A stretch of DNA of 64,000 nucleotides from DATFDN01 sp963818725 (lineage in GTDB: Bacteria > Pseudomonadota > Alphaproteobacteria > Acetobacterales > Acetobacteraceae), in assembly GCA_963818725.1 (NCBI GenBank), contig CAWFTU010000014.1:744001-808000 (forward strand), written 5' to 3'. The notes below the pieces were generated by a model, which made no database searches, was not told where the DNA came from, and saw only the letters and a list, made by a program, of their open reading frames with translations. Position numbers and translations under genes: made by a program. Every line of letters begins with the position of its first letter. Within the stretch, counting starts at the first letter, position 1. Shown piece after piece: positions 50,810 to 58,920 of the stretch.

Positions 50810-51610
50810 CTACTCCGCCGCCCGCTGGAAGCTCCGCGCGTAGCGCAGCAGGGCGTCATCGGCCACCGGCTCGATCGGCGTGAAGTCGCGGTGCGCGATC
50901 CACTCGGGCCGCGTTGGCATGCGGATGTGGTTGGAGACCGCGTTCAGGGTCAGATAGACGATCTTGCGCGGATAGGGCGTGATGTTGCCCGCCGAGCCAT
51001 GCACCAGATTGCCGTGGAACATCAGCACGCCGCCCGGCTTGCCGGTGGGGGTGACGATGCCGCCCTCGTCCACCAGGCGCTTCACCGTGTCGTTGTCGAG
51101 CGTCCACAGCGGATAGGACGTGGTGCTGGTGTCGTGGCCGGCGGCGAGCGTGCCGTGTTTGTGGCTGCGCGGCACCAGCATCAGCGGGCCGTTGATCGGC
51201 ATCACCTCGTCGAGGAACACCGCGATGTTCATCGCGCGGGCCTCCGGCATCCCGTCGTCGCGTTGCCAGGTGCCGTAGTCCTGGTGCCACTGCCAGACCT
51301 CGCCGTCGAAGGCCGATTTCGCGTTGATCTTGAACTGGTGCATGTAGAGGCGGTCGCCGAACACCTGCTCCACCGGTTCGATTAGGCGCGGATGCGCGCC
51401 CAGCAGGCGGAACGCCTCGTTGTAGGTGTGCGCGGCGAAGGCGGTGCGCGGCGACCCCGACTTCTCGCGCCAGATCTCCGGCCGGTTCTGACGGTAGATC
51501 GCCTCGGCTTCCTGGCGCAGCACGGCCACTTCCTCCGGCGAGAACGCCTCGGGCAGGAACAGCCACCCCTCGGTCTCGAATTGCCGCATTTGCCGGTCGT
51601 CGAGCCGCAT
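50810..51610 (-). CDS. phytanoyl-CoA dioxygenase-family Fe(II)/2-oxoglutarate oxygenase
   Basis: 266 residues. The iron ligands His-x-Asp are in VWQWHQDYGTW and the distal His in LMFHGNLVHGSAGNITPYPRK, with the 2-oxoglutarate Arg soon after. RRLYMHQFKINAKSAFDGEVW-like spacing and TGKPGGVLMFH recall ectoine hydroxylase, but no ect genes are near. Likely a hydroxylase of a small metabolite. It starts 14 bases after the SDR stop on the same strand. Confidence 0.85.
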   Translation of the reverse strand: MRLDDRQMRQFETEGWLFLPEAFSPEEVAVLRQEAEAIYRQNRPEIWREKSGSPRTAFAAHTYNEAFRLLGAHPRLIEPVEQVFGDRLYMHQFKINAKSAFDGEVWQWHQDYGTWQRDDGMPEARAMNIAVFLDEVMPINGPLMLVPRSHKHGTLAAGHDTSTTSYPLWTLDNDTVKRLVDEGGIVTPTGKPGGVLMFHGNLVHGSAGNITPYPRKIVYLTLNAVSNHIRMPTRPEWIAHRDFTPIEPVADDALLRYARSFQRAAE

Positions 51611-51623
51611 CGCCTTGATCCTT

Positions 51624-52367
51624 TCACTCCGCTAGGAAACCGCCGTCCACCACGAGTTCGGTTCCGGTGATATAGGACGCCTCGTCGGAGGCGAGGAACA
51701 GCACCGCGTTCGCCACCTCGTCCACCTCCCCGGACCGGCCGAGCGGGATGCGCTTCATCATCTCCGCCCGCAGCGCCGGGTCGGCCGTGGCGCCGGAGGT
51801 GCGCATCGGCGGCATCCAGCCGGGATGGACGCTGTTGACCCGGATCTTGTCCGGGCCGAGCTGCACGGCGGCCGACTTGGTCATGATCCGTACCGCGCCC
51901 TTGGAGGCGTTGTAGCTCATGTGGATGCGCGCCTGGCCGACGAAGCCCGAGATCGACGACAGGTTGACGATCGATCCGCCGCCCCTCGCCCGCATCGCGG
52001 GGACAGCGTGCTTCATGCCGAGGAACACCCCGGTCGCGTTCACCTCCATGACCTTGTGCCAGGCCGCCGTGTCGAACAGGTCGGCATAGGCGCTGCCGCT
52101 GATCCCGGCGTTGTTGACCAGGATGTCGAGGCCGCCGAAGCGCTGGGTGCTGGCCTCGACCGCCGCCCGCCAGCCGGCCTCGTCGGTTACGTCGAGGCCG
52201 TGGAACAGGGCCGCTTCGCCAATGGCCGTTGCGACCTGGCGCCCCTCCTCCTCCAGCGTGTCGGCGATGACCACCTTCGCGCCCTCGCGCGCAAAGCGCC
52301 GCGCCGTCGCCGCCCCCATGCCGGACGCCGCGCCCGTGATCAGCGCCACTTTCCCCACGAGCCGCAT
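51624..52367 (-). CDS. short-chain dehydrogenase/reductase
   Basis: 247 residues. NAD(P) motif VALITGAASGMGAATARRFA, LDILVNNAG, the catalytic SSISGFVGQARIHMSYNASKGAV (S ... Y-x3-K) and HPGWMPPMRTSG, ending GTELVVDGGFLAE. The Asp in VVIADTLEEEG after beta-2 favours NAD over NADP. Placed in one transcription unit with the PhyH oxygenase, which suggests oxidation of its alcohol product. Confidence 0.9.
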   Translation of the reverse strand: MRLVGKVALITGAASGMGAATARRFAREGAKVVIADTLEEEGRQVATAIGEAALFHGLDVTDEAGWRAAVEASTQRFGGLDILVNNAGISGSAYADLFDTAAWHKVMEVNATGVFLGMKHAVPAMRARGGGSIVNLSSISGFVGQARIHMSYNASKGAVRIMTKSAAVQLGPDKIRVNSVHPGWMPPMRTSGATADPALRAEMMKRIPLGRSGEVDEVANAVLFLASDEASYITGTELVVDGGFLAE

Positions 52368-52474
52368 GGCGTTCCTCCCTGTCCGGGGCAACGGTGCCAC
52401 GATCGGGGTGGCTTGGCTACCGGCGGGTAGGCGGCGCAGGATGCATGGCTCATCCGCAACGGAGCTCCCCGCCC

Positions 52475-53668
52475 ATGTCGCATCGCGGCCTCAAGTTCGG
52501 CATCTTTCTCGCCCCGTTCCACCGCGTCGGCGAGAACCCCACGCTGGCGCTGGCCCGCGACATGGAGCTGATCGAGTGGCTGGACTGGCTCGGCTATGAC
52601 GAGGCGTGGATCGGCGAGCACCACTCGGCGGGCTGGGAGCTGATCGCCTCGCCCGAGCTGGTGATCGCGGCGGCGGCCGAGCGCACCAAGCACATCAAGC
52701 TCGGCTCCGGCGTGACCAGCCTGCCCTACCACCATCCGCTGCTAGTGGCGCAGCGCTTCGTGCAGCTCGACCACATGACGCGCGGGCGGGCGATGCTGGG
52801 CTGCGGGCCGGGGGCGCTGACCTCGGACGCGCACATGCTGGGGATCGAAGCGGTGACGCAGCGCCCGCGCATGATGGAGGCGCTGGACGCGATCACGCGG
52901 CTGCTGGCCTGCGCGGAGCCGGTGACGATGAAGACCGACTGGTTCGAGCTGCGCGAGGCGCGGCTGCACCTCGCGCCCTATTCGGACCCGCTGTTCGAGA
53001 TCGCGGTGGCGAGCACCATCACCCCGGTCGGCATGATCGCGGCGGGCACCTTCGGGCTAGGCGTGCTGTCGATCGGCGCCGGCCTGCCCGGCGGGCCGGA
53101 CGCGCTGGCCGAGCAATGGGCAATCGCCGAGGAGGCGGCGGCGAAGGCGGGCAGGACGGTGGACCGGCGGAGGTGGCGCCTCGTGGTCAACGCGCATCTG
53201 GCGGAGGACGACGAGCAGGCGTTGCGCGAGGTGCGCGCGGGCGAGCGGGTCGAGACCGTCACCTATTTCGAGGAGACGCTCGGCCGCCCGCCGGGCCGGT
53301 CGGACGACCCGCTTCGCCAGGGCGTGAAGATGGGCACCACGCTGGTGGGCTCGCCGGAGACGGTCATCAAGGGCATCGAGCGGCTGATCGAACACAGCAA
53401 GGGCGGCATCGGCGGCGTCTTGTTCCGCGCCCATGAATGGGCCAACCGCGAGCAGACGCTGCGCAGCTACGAGTTGTTCGCGCGCTATGTGATGCCGCGC
53501 TTCCAGGCATCGCTGGACACGATCATCGGATCAAACCAGTTCGTGCGCGACAATCGCAAGCGCGTCGTGGGCGGAACAGTCGAGGCGGTGCGCCGGGCGT
53601 TCACCGACTATGGCCGGGAAGTCCCCGAAGGCTACCGCGAACGCACGATCGGCGCGCGGGACACCTAA
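52475..53668 (+). CDS. LLM-class flavin-dependent oxidoreductase (luciferase-like)
   Basis: 397 residues. FGIFLAPFHRVGENPTLALARDMELIEWLDWLGYDEAWIGEHHSAGWELIASPEL is the luciferase-family start (split here only for reading: FGIFLAPFHR ... GYDEAWIGEHHSAG). VTSLPYHHPLLVAQRFVQLDHMTRGR and GAGLPGGPDALAEQW follow. A TIM-barrel monooxygenase that uses reduced FMN; the substrate is unknown. Divergent from the SDR-PhyH pair. Confidence 0.88.
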   Translation: MSHRGLKFGIFLAPFHRVGENPTLALARDMELIEWLDWLGYDEAWIGEHHSAGWELIASPELVIAAAAERTKHIKLGSGVTSLPYHHPLLVAQRFVQLDHMTRGRAMLGCGPGALTSDAHMLGIEAVTQRPRMMEALDAITRLLACAEPVTMKTDWFELREARLHLAPYSDPLFEIAVASTITPVGMIAAGTFGLGVLSIGAGLPGGPDALAEQWAIAEEAAAKAGRTVDRRRWRLVVNAHLAEDDEQALREVRAGERVETVTYFEETLGRPPGRSDDPLRQGVKMGTTLVGSPETVIKGIERLIEHSKGGIGGVLFRAHEWANREQTLRSYELFARYVMPRFQASLDTIIGSNQFVRDNRKRVVGGTVEAVRRAFTDYGREVPEGYRERTIGARDT

Positions 53669-53781
53669 TGCGGGGTGAAACCCGTCGGCGCGACCCAGGG
53701 ACTTCATATGGTTCGCTGGGATCGCGTCGGCGCGCGCCCGGCCGGAGCGTCCCTCCGGCCAGGCCTCCACCGTGTGGCGGA

Positions 53782-54285
53782 TTAGATCCGGCCGGGTCCT
53801 GTTCCCGTGCCGACGGTCGTGGTTGATACCGGTGTCGCCCGCCGCGGGCGCAGTCCAGCCAGGCCGAGCAGGCCGATCAGACCGATCCACCCCCAGGAAC
53901 CGCCGCCACCGCCCCCATTGTTGGTGTTCGCGGCGTTGGTGTTCGCAGCCGTCTCGGTCCCGCTCGTTCCGCCCGTCGTGCCGCCCGTCGTTGCCGCGGT
54001 CGAGGTCGTCGGAGCCGAAGGCGAGCCGGGCGCGGCGCCCGGATTCGGGTTGGGCGCGGGAACCGGGTTGGGCGCGTTGGCGGTCGCCGGAGTCGTGCCG
54101 GTGCTCGTCGTGCCAGTGCTCGTGCCGGTGCTCGGCGTGCCAGTGGTTGTGCCGGTCGTGGTGCCCGTGTCAGTGCTCCCGCCAGCCGTCCCACCGGGCG
54201 TCGTCGTATTCTGAGCGAGGGCGAGGCCGGGGCTCGCGAGAAGCGTTGTCGCCACCGCGACGATAGGCAGGTATCTACGACCCAT
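53782..54285 (-). CDS. WGxxGxxG C-terminal anchor protein
   Basis: 167 residues. Signal peptide (LPIVAVATTLLASPGLALA, cleavage after AQ near 25), then a Thr/Gly/Ser/Pro-rich low-complexity stretch with TTTGTTTGTP-like repeats, and a C-terminal glycine run followed by WGWIGLIGLLGLAGLRPRR. That ending is the WGxxGxxG-type sorting or anchoring signal, a helix closed by basic residues. Probably processed and displayed in the periplasm or at the envelope. Confidence 0.8.
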   Translation of the reverse strand: MGRRYLPIVAVATTLLASPGLALAQNTTTPGGTAGGSTDTGTTTGTTTGTPSTGTSTGTTSTGTTPATANAPNPVPAPNPNPGAAPGSPSAPTTSTAATTGGTTGGTSGTETAANTNAANTNNGGGGGGSWGWIGLIGLLGLAGLRPRRATPVSTTTVGTGTGPGRI

Positions 54286-54413
54286 GACTGATCCTCCGGG
54301 CAATTGAGCTATTCCCTTCGAACGTCGCGCCAAACAGACCGTTCCGTCTACTCCGGCGGCAATCATTTCGGCGGGATGACGCCGGGATGTGGCGGGAAGG
54401 TGACGCAGGGCGG

Positions 54414-54740
54414 TCAGTAGCCGTAACCATAGCGGTACCCGTAGTCGTATCCGTCATAGCCGGGCGGCGGTCCCTCCGGTCGGTCGTTGGCGCTGCCCGC
54501 GACGGCGCCCAGGGCGCCGCCGGCCAGGGCGCCAATCGCCGCGCCCTGGCCGCCGCCGGCGAGCCCTCCCAGGGCCGCCCCGGCACCCGCCCCGATGACC
54601 GCGCCCCCCGCGACCCGCTGGGCCGGATCGTAGGGGTTGTAGGAATAGGCGGCCGGGTAGGGAGAGGGTGCCGCGTAGACACAGCCGCCAAGGCCGACGG
54701 CCAATCCCAGAAGAGCCACAGGGCGCCAGAAAGGAGACAT
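54414..54740 (-). CDS. glycine-zipper lipoprotein
   Basis: 108 residues. Lipobox LAVGLGGC (Cys near residue 20). A Tyr/Pro-rich spacer is followed by glycine-zipper repeats (VAGGAVIGAGAGAALGGLAG ... AAIGALAGGALGAVAGS) and a Tyr/Gly-rich tail (YDGYDYGYRYGYGY). It resembles SlyB/OsmB-type outer-membrane lipoproteins. Neighbour of the WGxxGxxG protein, which may share an envelope stress function. Confidence 0.85.
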   Translation of the reverse strand: MSPFWRPVALLGLAVGLGGCVYAAPSPYPAAYSYNPYDPAQRVAGGAVIGAGAGAALGGLAGGGQGAAIGALAGGALGAVAGSANDRPEGPPPGYDGYDYGYRYGYGY

Positions 54741-54861
54741 GGTCCGTCCGCGACGAAGCGTTCGGGGCGGAAACGTCCGCGGCGGCGATTGGTTGCCGGC
54801 CGCAGCGGGCATGGACAGCGCGGCGCCGATTGGCTCCACTGCTAATGGGGAGGACGCAGCG

Positions 54862-55905
54862 ATGAGCCTGCACACTGCGCAATCGGCCAGCCACTACCTT
54901 CCGGTGCGCGAGGACTGGCTGGCCCGCCGGCCGGAGCCGGCGCTCGAGCCGGCGCTGCCGATTGTCGATCCGCACCACCATCTCTGGGACCGGCCCGGCT
55001 GGCGCTACATGCTTCCCGACCTGCTGGACGATCTCGGCGCCGGGCACACCGTCGTCGCCACGGTCTTCGTGCAGTGCCGCGCGTTCCACCGGGCCGCCGG
55101 TCCGGAGGAGATGCGGCCGGTGGGCGAGACCGAGTTCGTCAACGGCGTCGCGGCGATGAGCGCCTCCGGCCGCTACGGCCCGGCCCGCGTCTGCGCGGGA
55201 ATCGTGGGCCACACCGACCTGCGCCTCGGCGCCCGTGTCGCCCCGGTGCTGGAGGCGCATCTGCGCGCCGGCGGCGGGCGGTTCCGCGGCATTCGCCACA
55301 TCACCGCCCAAGACGATGACCCGGTGATGCTCAATCCCGCCTACCCGGTACCGGCGCGGCTCATGGCCGACGCGACCTTCCGCGAGGGGTTCGCCGCGCT
55401 CGCCCGCGCGCGGCTGAGCTTCGACGCGTGGCTCTACCATCCGCAGATTCCCGAGCTGACCGCCCTCGCCCGCGCCTTTCCCGATGTCCCGATCGTGCTC
55501 GATCATGTCGGCGGCCCGCTCGGGATCGGGCGCTACGCCGGCCGGCGCGCGGCGGTGTTCGACGTCTGGCGCGGCGCGATCCGCGAGCTGGCGACGTGCC
55601 CGAACGTGCATGTGAAGCTGGGCGGGCTCGGAATGCGCATCAATGGGTTCGGCTTCGAGGACGGGCAGGATCCGCCCTCCTCGGAGGCACTGGCCGCCGC
55701 TTGGCGCCCCTATGTCGAGACCTGCATCGAGGCGTTCGGCGCCGAGCGGTGCATGTTCGAGAGCAACTTCCCGGTCGACAAGGGGTCGTACAGCTACGCG
55801 GCGTGCTGGAACGCGTTCAAGCGCCTGGCCGCCGGCGCCTCGGCGGCGGAGAAGGCGGCGCTGTTCAGCGGCACCGCCACACGCTTCTATCGGCTGGACG
55901 ACTGA
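54862..55905 (+). CDS. amidohydrolase-family (COG3618-like) hydrolase
   Basis: 347 residues. LPIVDPHHHLWDRPG supplies the HxH metal ligands, FRGIRHITAQDDD and VPIVLDHVGGPLG the later His, and FESNFPVDKGSYSY the catalytic Asp. The family includes lactonases acting on L-fucono- and L-rhamnono-lactones, and other TIM-barrel hydrolases. It is followed 20 bases later by an SDR and then by a 2-hydroxyacid dehydrogenase, so it probably acts in a catabolic pathway. Confidence 0.87.
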   Translation: MSLHTAQSASHYLPVREDWLARRPEPALEPALPIVDPHHHLWDRPGWRYMLPDLLDDLGAGHTVVATVFVQCRAFHRAAGPEEMRPVGETEFVNGVAAMSASGRYGPARVCAGIVGHTDLRLGARVAPVLEAHLRAGGGRFRGIRHITAQDDDPVMLNPAYPVPARLMADATFREGFAALARARLSFDAWLYHPQIPELTALARAFPDVPIVLDHVGGPLGIGRYAGRRAAVFDVWRGAIRELATCPNVHVKLGGLGMRINGFGFEDGQDPPSSEALAAAWRPYVETCIEAFGAERCMFESNFPVDKGSYSYAACWNAFKRLAAGASAAEKAALFSGTATRFYRLDD

Positions 55906-55925
55906 CCCGAGCGCGAGGAGATCCC

Positions 55926-56699
55926 ATGGCCTATCAGCCTTTCGACCTGACCGGGAAGGTCGCCTTGGTGACGGGCGGGAACGGCGGCATCGGCTTCGGC
56001 ATGGCCCGCGCCATGGCCGAGGCGGGCGCCGACATCGCCATCTGGGGCACCAACGCGGAGAAGAACGCGCGCGCCGAGGCCGAGCTGAAGCGGACCGGGC
56101 GGCGTGTCCTGACGCTGCTCTGCGACGTGGGCGAAGAGCAGGAGGTCGATCGGGCCTTCGCGCGGACGCTGGCGGACATGGGTTGCGTGGACGGGTGCTT
56201 CGCCAACGCCGGCGTCTCCGGACGCGGGCAGCGGTCCTTCATGGACATGCCGGCCGAGGAGTGGCGCCGCGTGCTGCGGGTCAACCTGGACGGCGCGTTC
56301 TACACTTTACGCGCCGCCGCGCGGCACATGGTCGAGCGCGGGGATGGCGGCGTGCTGGTGGGCACCGCCTCGCTCGCCGCCATCGAGGCGGCGCCGCGCA
56401 GCGAGCACTACGCCGCGACCAAGGGGGGCATGATCTCCATGGTGCGCGCCCTGTCGGTCGAGCTGGCGCGCCACAGGGTGCGGGCGCACGCCATCCTCCC
56501 CGGCTGGATCGAGACCGAGATGACGGCGAACGCGATCGGCAACGCGAAGTTCAGCGGCAACGTCATGCCGCGAATCCCGATGCGGCGCTGGGGCACCGGG
56601 GAGGATTTCGGCGGTATCGCGGTCTATCTGATGAGCCCGGCCAGCGCCTATCACACCGGGGACACCTTCGTGATCGACGGCGGCTACTCGCTGTTCTGA
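55926..56699 (+). CDS. short-chain dehydrogenase/reductase
   Basis: 257 residues. Motifs VALVTGGNGGIGFGMARAMAE, CFANAGVSG, GTASLAAIEAAPRSEHYAATKGGM (S ... Y-x3-K) and LPGWIETEMTANAI; end HTGDTFVIDGGYSLF. GAGGAG precedes the ATG. Likely oxidises or reduces the hydroxy-acid produced by the amidohydrolase; this is inference from position. Confidence 0.9.
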   Translation: MAYQPFDLTGKVALVTGGNGGIGFGMARAMAEAGADIAIWGTNAEKNARAEAELKRTGRRVLTLLCDVGEEQEVDRAFARTLADMGCVDGCFANAGVSGRGQRSFMDMPAEEWRRVLRVNLDGAFYTLRAAARHMVERGDGGVLVGTASLAAIEAAPRSEHYAATKGGMISMVRALSVELARHRVRAHAILPGWIETEMTANAIGNAKFSGNVMPRIPMRRWGTGEDFGGIAVYLMSPASAYHTGDTFVIDGGYSLF

Positions 56700-56706
56700 G
56701 CGTCCC

Positions 56707-57688
56707 ATGCGCATCCACGTCCAGAACCCCGCCGACGATCCGCTCGGCCCGGTCACGCCCGCGTTGTGGGCGCGCGTCGCCGCCCGCGCCGGGGAGGACG
56801 CGGCGGGGCACGCTGTCAGCTTCGCCTCCGACCGCGCGGGCTATGAGGCGGCGATCGGCGAGACCGAGGCGCTTGTCACCGACAAGGACGTGCTCGCCGG
56901 GCTGCTGCCGTTGCGCGCGCCGCGCCTGAAGCTGCTGTTCGTGGCCAATGCCGGGCTCGACAACCTCGCCCCCTTCGATTGGCTGCCGCCGGGCGTCGCC
57001 TTGCTGAACAATCGCGGCGCGCACGCCGCCAAGGCGGGCGAGTTCGGCATCATGGCGGTGCTGATGCTGGCCAATCGCGTGCCGGAGATGGTGACGCACC
57101 AGCGCGCCGAGCGCTGGCAGAAGCTGTGGGGCACGGTGCTGGCCGGGCGGCGGATGACGGTGGTCGGGCTGGGCGCGCTCGGCGGCGCGGTGGCGGCGCA
57201 CGGCGCCCGCTTCGGGCTGCGCGTCACCGGCGTGCGGGCGCACCCCGTCCCGCACCCCGACTGCGCCGAGGTGATCGGCCCCGCGCACCTGGACGAGGCG
57301 CTGGGCACGACCGAGTTCCTGGTGCTCGCCTGTCCGCTTACCCCGGCCACGCGCAACCTGATGGACCGGCGCCGGCTGGCGCTGCTGCCGGCCGGGGCGG
57401 GCGTGGTGAATATCGGGCGCGGCCCGCTTCTGGATCAGGAGGCGCTCTGCGATCTGCTGGAGTTCGGGGCATCTGTCCGGCGCGGTGCTCGACGTGTTCG
57501 ACCCCGAGCCGATCCCCCCCGGCCATCGCCTGTGGACCATCCCGAACCTGATCATCAGCCCGCACACGGCGGCTGACGACCCCGCCACGTATTACGAGCT
57601 GAGTCTTGAGCGGTTTTTCGCGGATCTGCGTGCCCTGCGCGAGGGACGCCCGTTGCCGACGTTGTTCGAGACCGTGCGCGGCTACTGA
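56707..57688 (+). pseudogene. D-isomer-specific 2-hydroxyacid dehydrogenase, single frameshift
   Basis: The first frame (56707 to about 57470) has LKLLFVANAGLDNLAPFDWLP, NNRGAHAAKAGEFGIMAVLM, the Rossmann loop MTVVGLGALGGAVA, LVLACPLTPATRNLMD and VNIGRGPLLDQEAL. It then runs out of frame at LEFGASV. The C-terminal part (GHLSGAVLDVFDPEPIPPGH and LIISPHTAADDP with the catalytic His) continues in another frame to 57688. Removing one G from GGGG at about 57465 restores one protein of about 326 residues. Confidence 0.87.
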
Positions 57689-58890
57689 ACGGTCTCTCGT
57701 GCCGGGCCGAACTTTGCATAGAGCTGCTCGGCGACGGCTTTGAGGCCCTGGTCCGCGGCCGGGGTGCCAACATTCGTGGCCAGCACCATGGCGAAATCCC
57801 GCGCGGGCTGGAGCATGATGACGGCCAGGTTCATCCCGTTCGATCCGTTATGGGTCACGAACGGCTCGGGGGAGTACGGCAGGGTCGCGATGCCCCAGCC
57901 AAGCCCGTAGCCGCCTTGGGATGGCGTGCCCGGCGGTGCGTCGGGCTTGGGCGGCATCTCGACGACCTTGGTGTGAAGCTTGCGTAGGGTCTCCGGCCGT
58001 ACCAGGGCCGGGCCGCGCCTCCCCTCGCCCGCGTTCCACCCTGCCCAGGCGGCGAACTCGAGGATCGAGAGGTGGACCGTGCCGGCCGGACCCAGGATCA
58101 CCGGGTTGTCGCCGTTCGGCCCCGTCAGCATCGCCTTCAGCGTGCCATCGGGGCCGGCCAGATGCCCAAGCGGTGCGTCCACGCGACCGAGGCTCGCCTG
58201 CGGCCCGAATCCCGCCGTCGCGAGACCGAAGGGGCGAAACACGTGGGCGACGATCAGTTCCTCCCATGTCGCCTTGCCGGTCCGCTCCAGGATCGCGCCG
58301 GCCATCGTATAGCCCATGTTGGAATACGCGAACCGCGCGCCGGGCTTGGCCGCCAGGGGCTGCGTGCTCCACTGCTTGACCAGCCAGTAGCGCAGGTCGT
58401 CGAGGTTTCCCTGCTGGCCGAAGGATTGCAGAATCAGGGTTTCGAAGGCTGCGTTGTCGCTCGGGATGCCGCTGGTGTGCGACAGGAGCTGCTCGAGCGT
58501 CACGTCGCGCAGGCCAGTGTCCATGGCGTCGGCGAGTTCCAGGAACACCTCGGCCACGGTGCTGTTCCAGCGAAGCTCGCCTGCTTCCACGAAGATCGCG
58601 GCCACCAGCGCGGTCATGGCCTTGGTGTCGGACCCGATGTGGAACCGGTCTCGCAGCGTCACCGGGGTGTCGGTCCCGACGCGCCTTGTCCCGACGGCGC
58701 CGCATGCCGCCACCGCGCCGTTCAGGACTATGGCGGCGGCCAGGGCCGGCAGGTCGTAGCGCGCGAGATAGGGACGCAGCAGCCCCTCAAGCGAGGCGGT
58801 CTCGGAGCTGTCCTGCGCTCTCGCGGCTGTGGCGGGCGCGAGAACAGCGGGCGTCAACGCGGCCGCCGTCAGCAAGTCTCGCCGATGCAT
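57682..58890 (-). CDS. exported serine hydrolase of the beta-lactamase (class C/EstB) family
   Basis: 402 residues. A Tat-like start (MHRRDLLTAAALTPAVLAPAT; twin Arg at 3-4) suggests export. SxxK nucleophile in FHIGSDTKAMTALVA (about 87-90), YSN in GARFAYSNMGYTMAG, and the HNGSN (KTG-like) box near residue 355. The fold serves esterases, D-aminopeptidases and lactamases; the substrate is unknown. Its C-terminal codons overlap the 2-hydroxyacid dehydrogenase end by 7 bases (convergent). Confidence 0.88.
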   Translation of the reverse strand: MHRRDLLTAAALTPAVLAPATAARAQDSSETASLEGLLRPYLARYDLPALAAAIVLNGAVAACGAVGTRRVGTDTPVTLRDRFHIGSDTKAMTALVAAIFVEAGELRWNSTVAEVFLELADAMDTGLRDVTLEQLLSHTSGIPSDNAAFETLILQSFGQQGNLDDLRYWLVKQWSTQPLAAKPGARFAYSNMGYTMAGAILERTGKATWEELIVAHVFRPFGLATAGFGPQASLGRVDAPLGHLAGPDGTLKAMLTGPNGDNPVILGPAGTVHLSILEFAAWAGWNAGEGRRGPALVRPETLRKLHTKVVEMPPKPDAPPGTPSQGGYGLGWGIATLPYSPEPFVTHNGSNGMNLAVIMLQPARDFAMVLATNVGTPAADQGLKAVAEQLYAKFGPARETVQ

Positions 58891-58920
58891 GGGGTTTCCT
58901 CCCCGTCGATTCGACCGAGC

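Noticed and set aside
51610..51624. Ectoine biosynthesis locus based on the EctD-like PhyH protein
   Set aside because: No ectA, ectB or ectC nearby, and the PhyH family is broad; only a generic dioxygenase call is supported.
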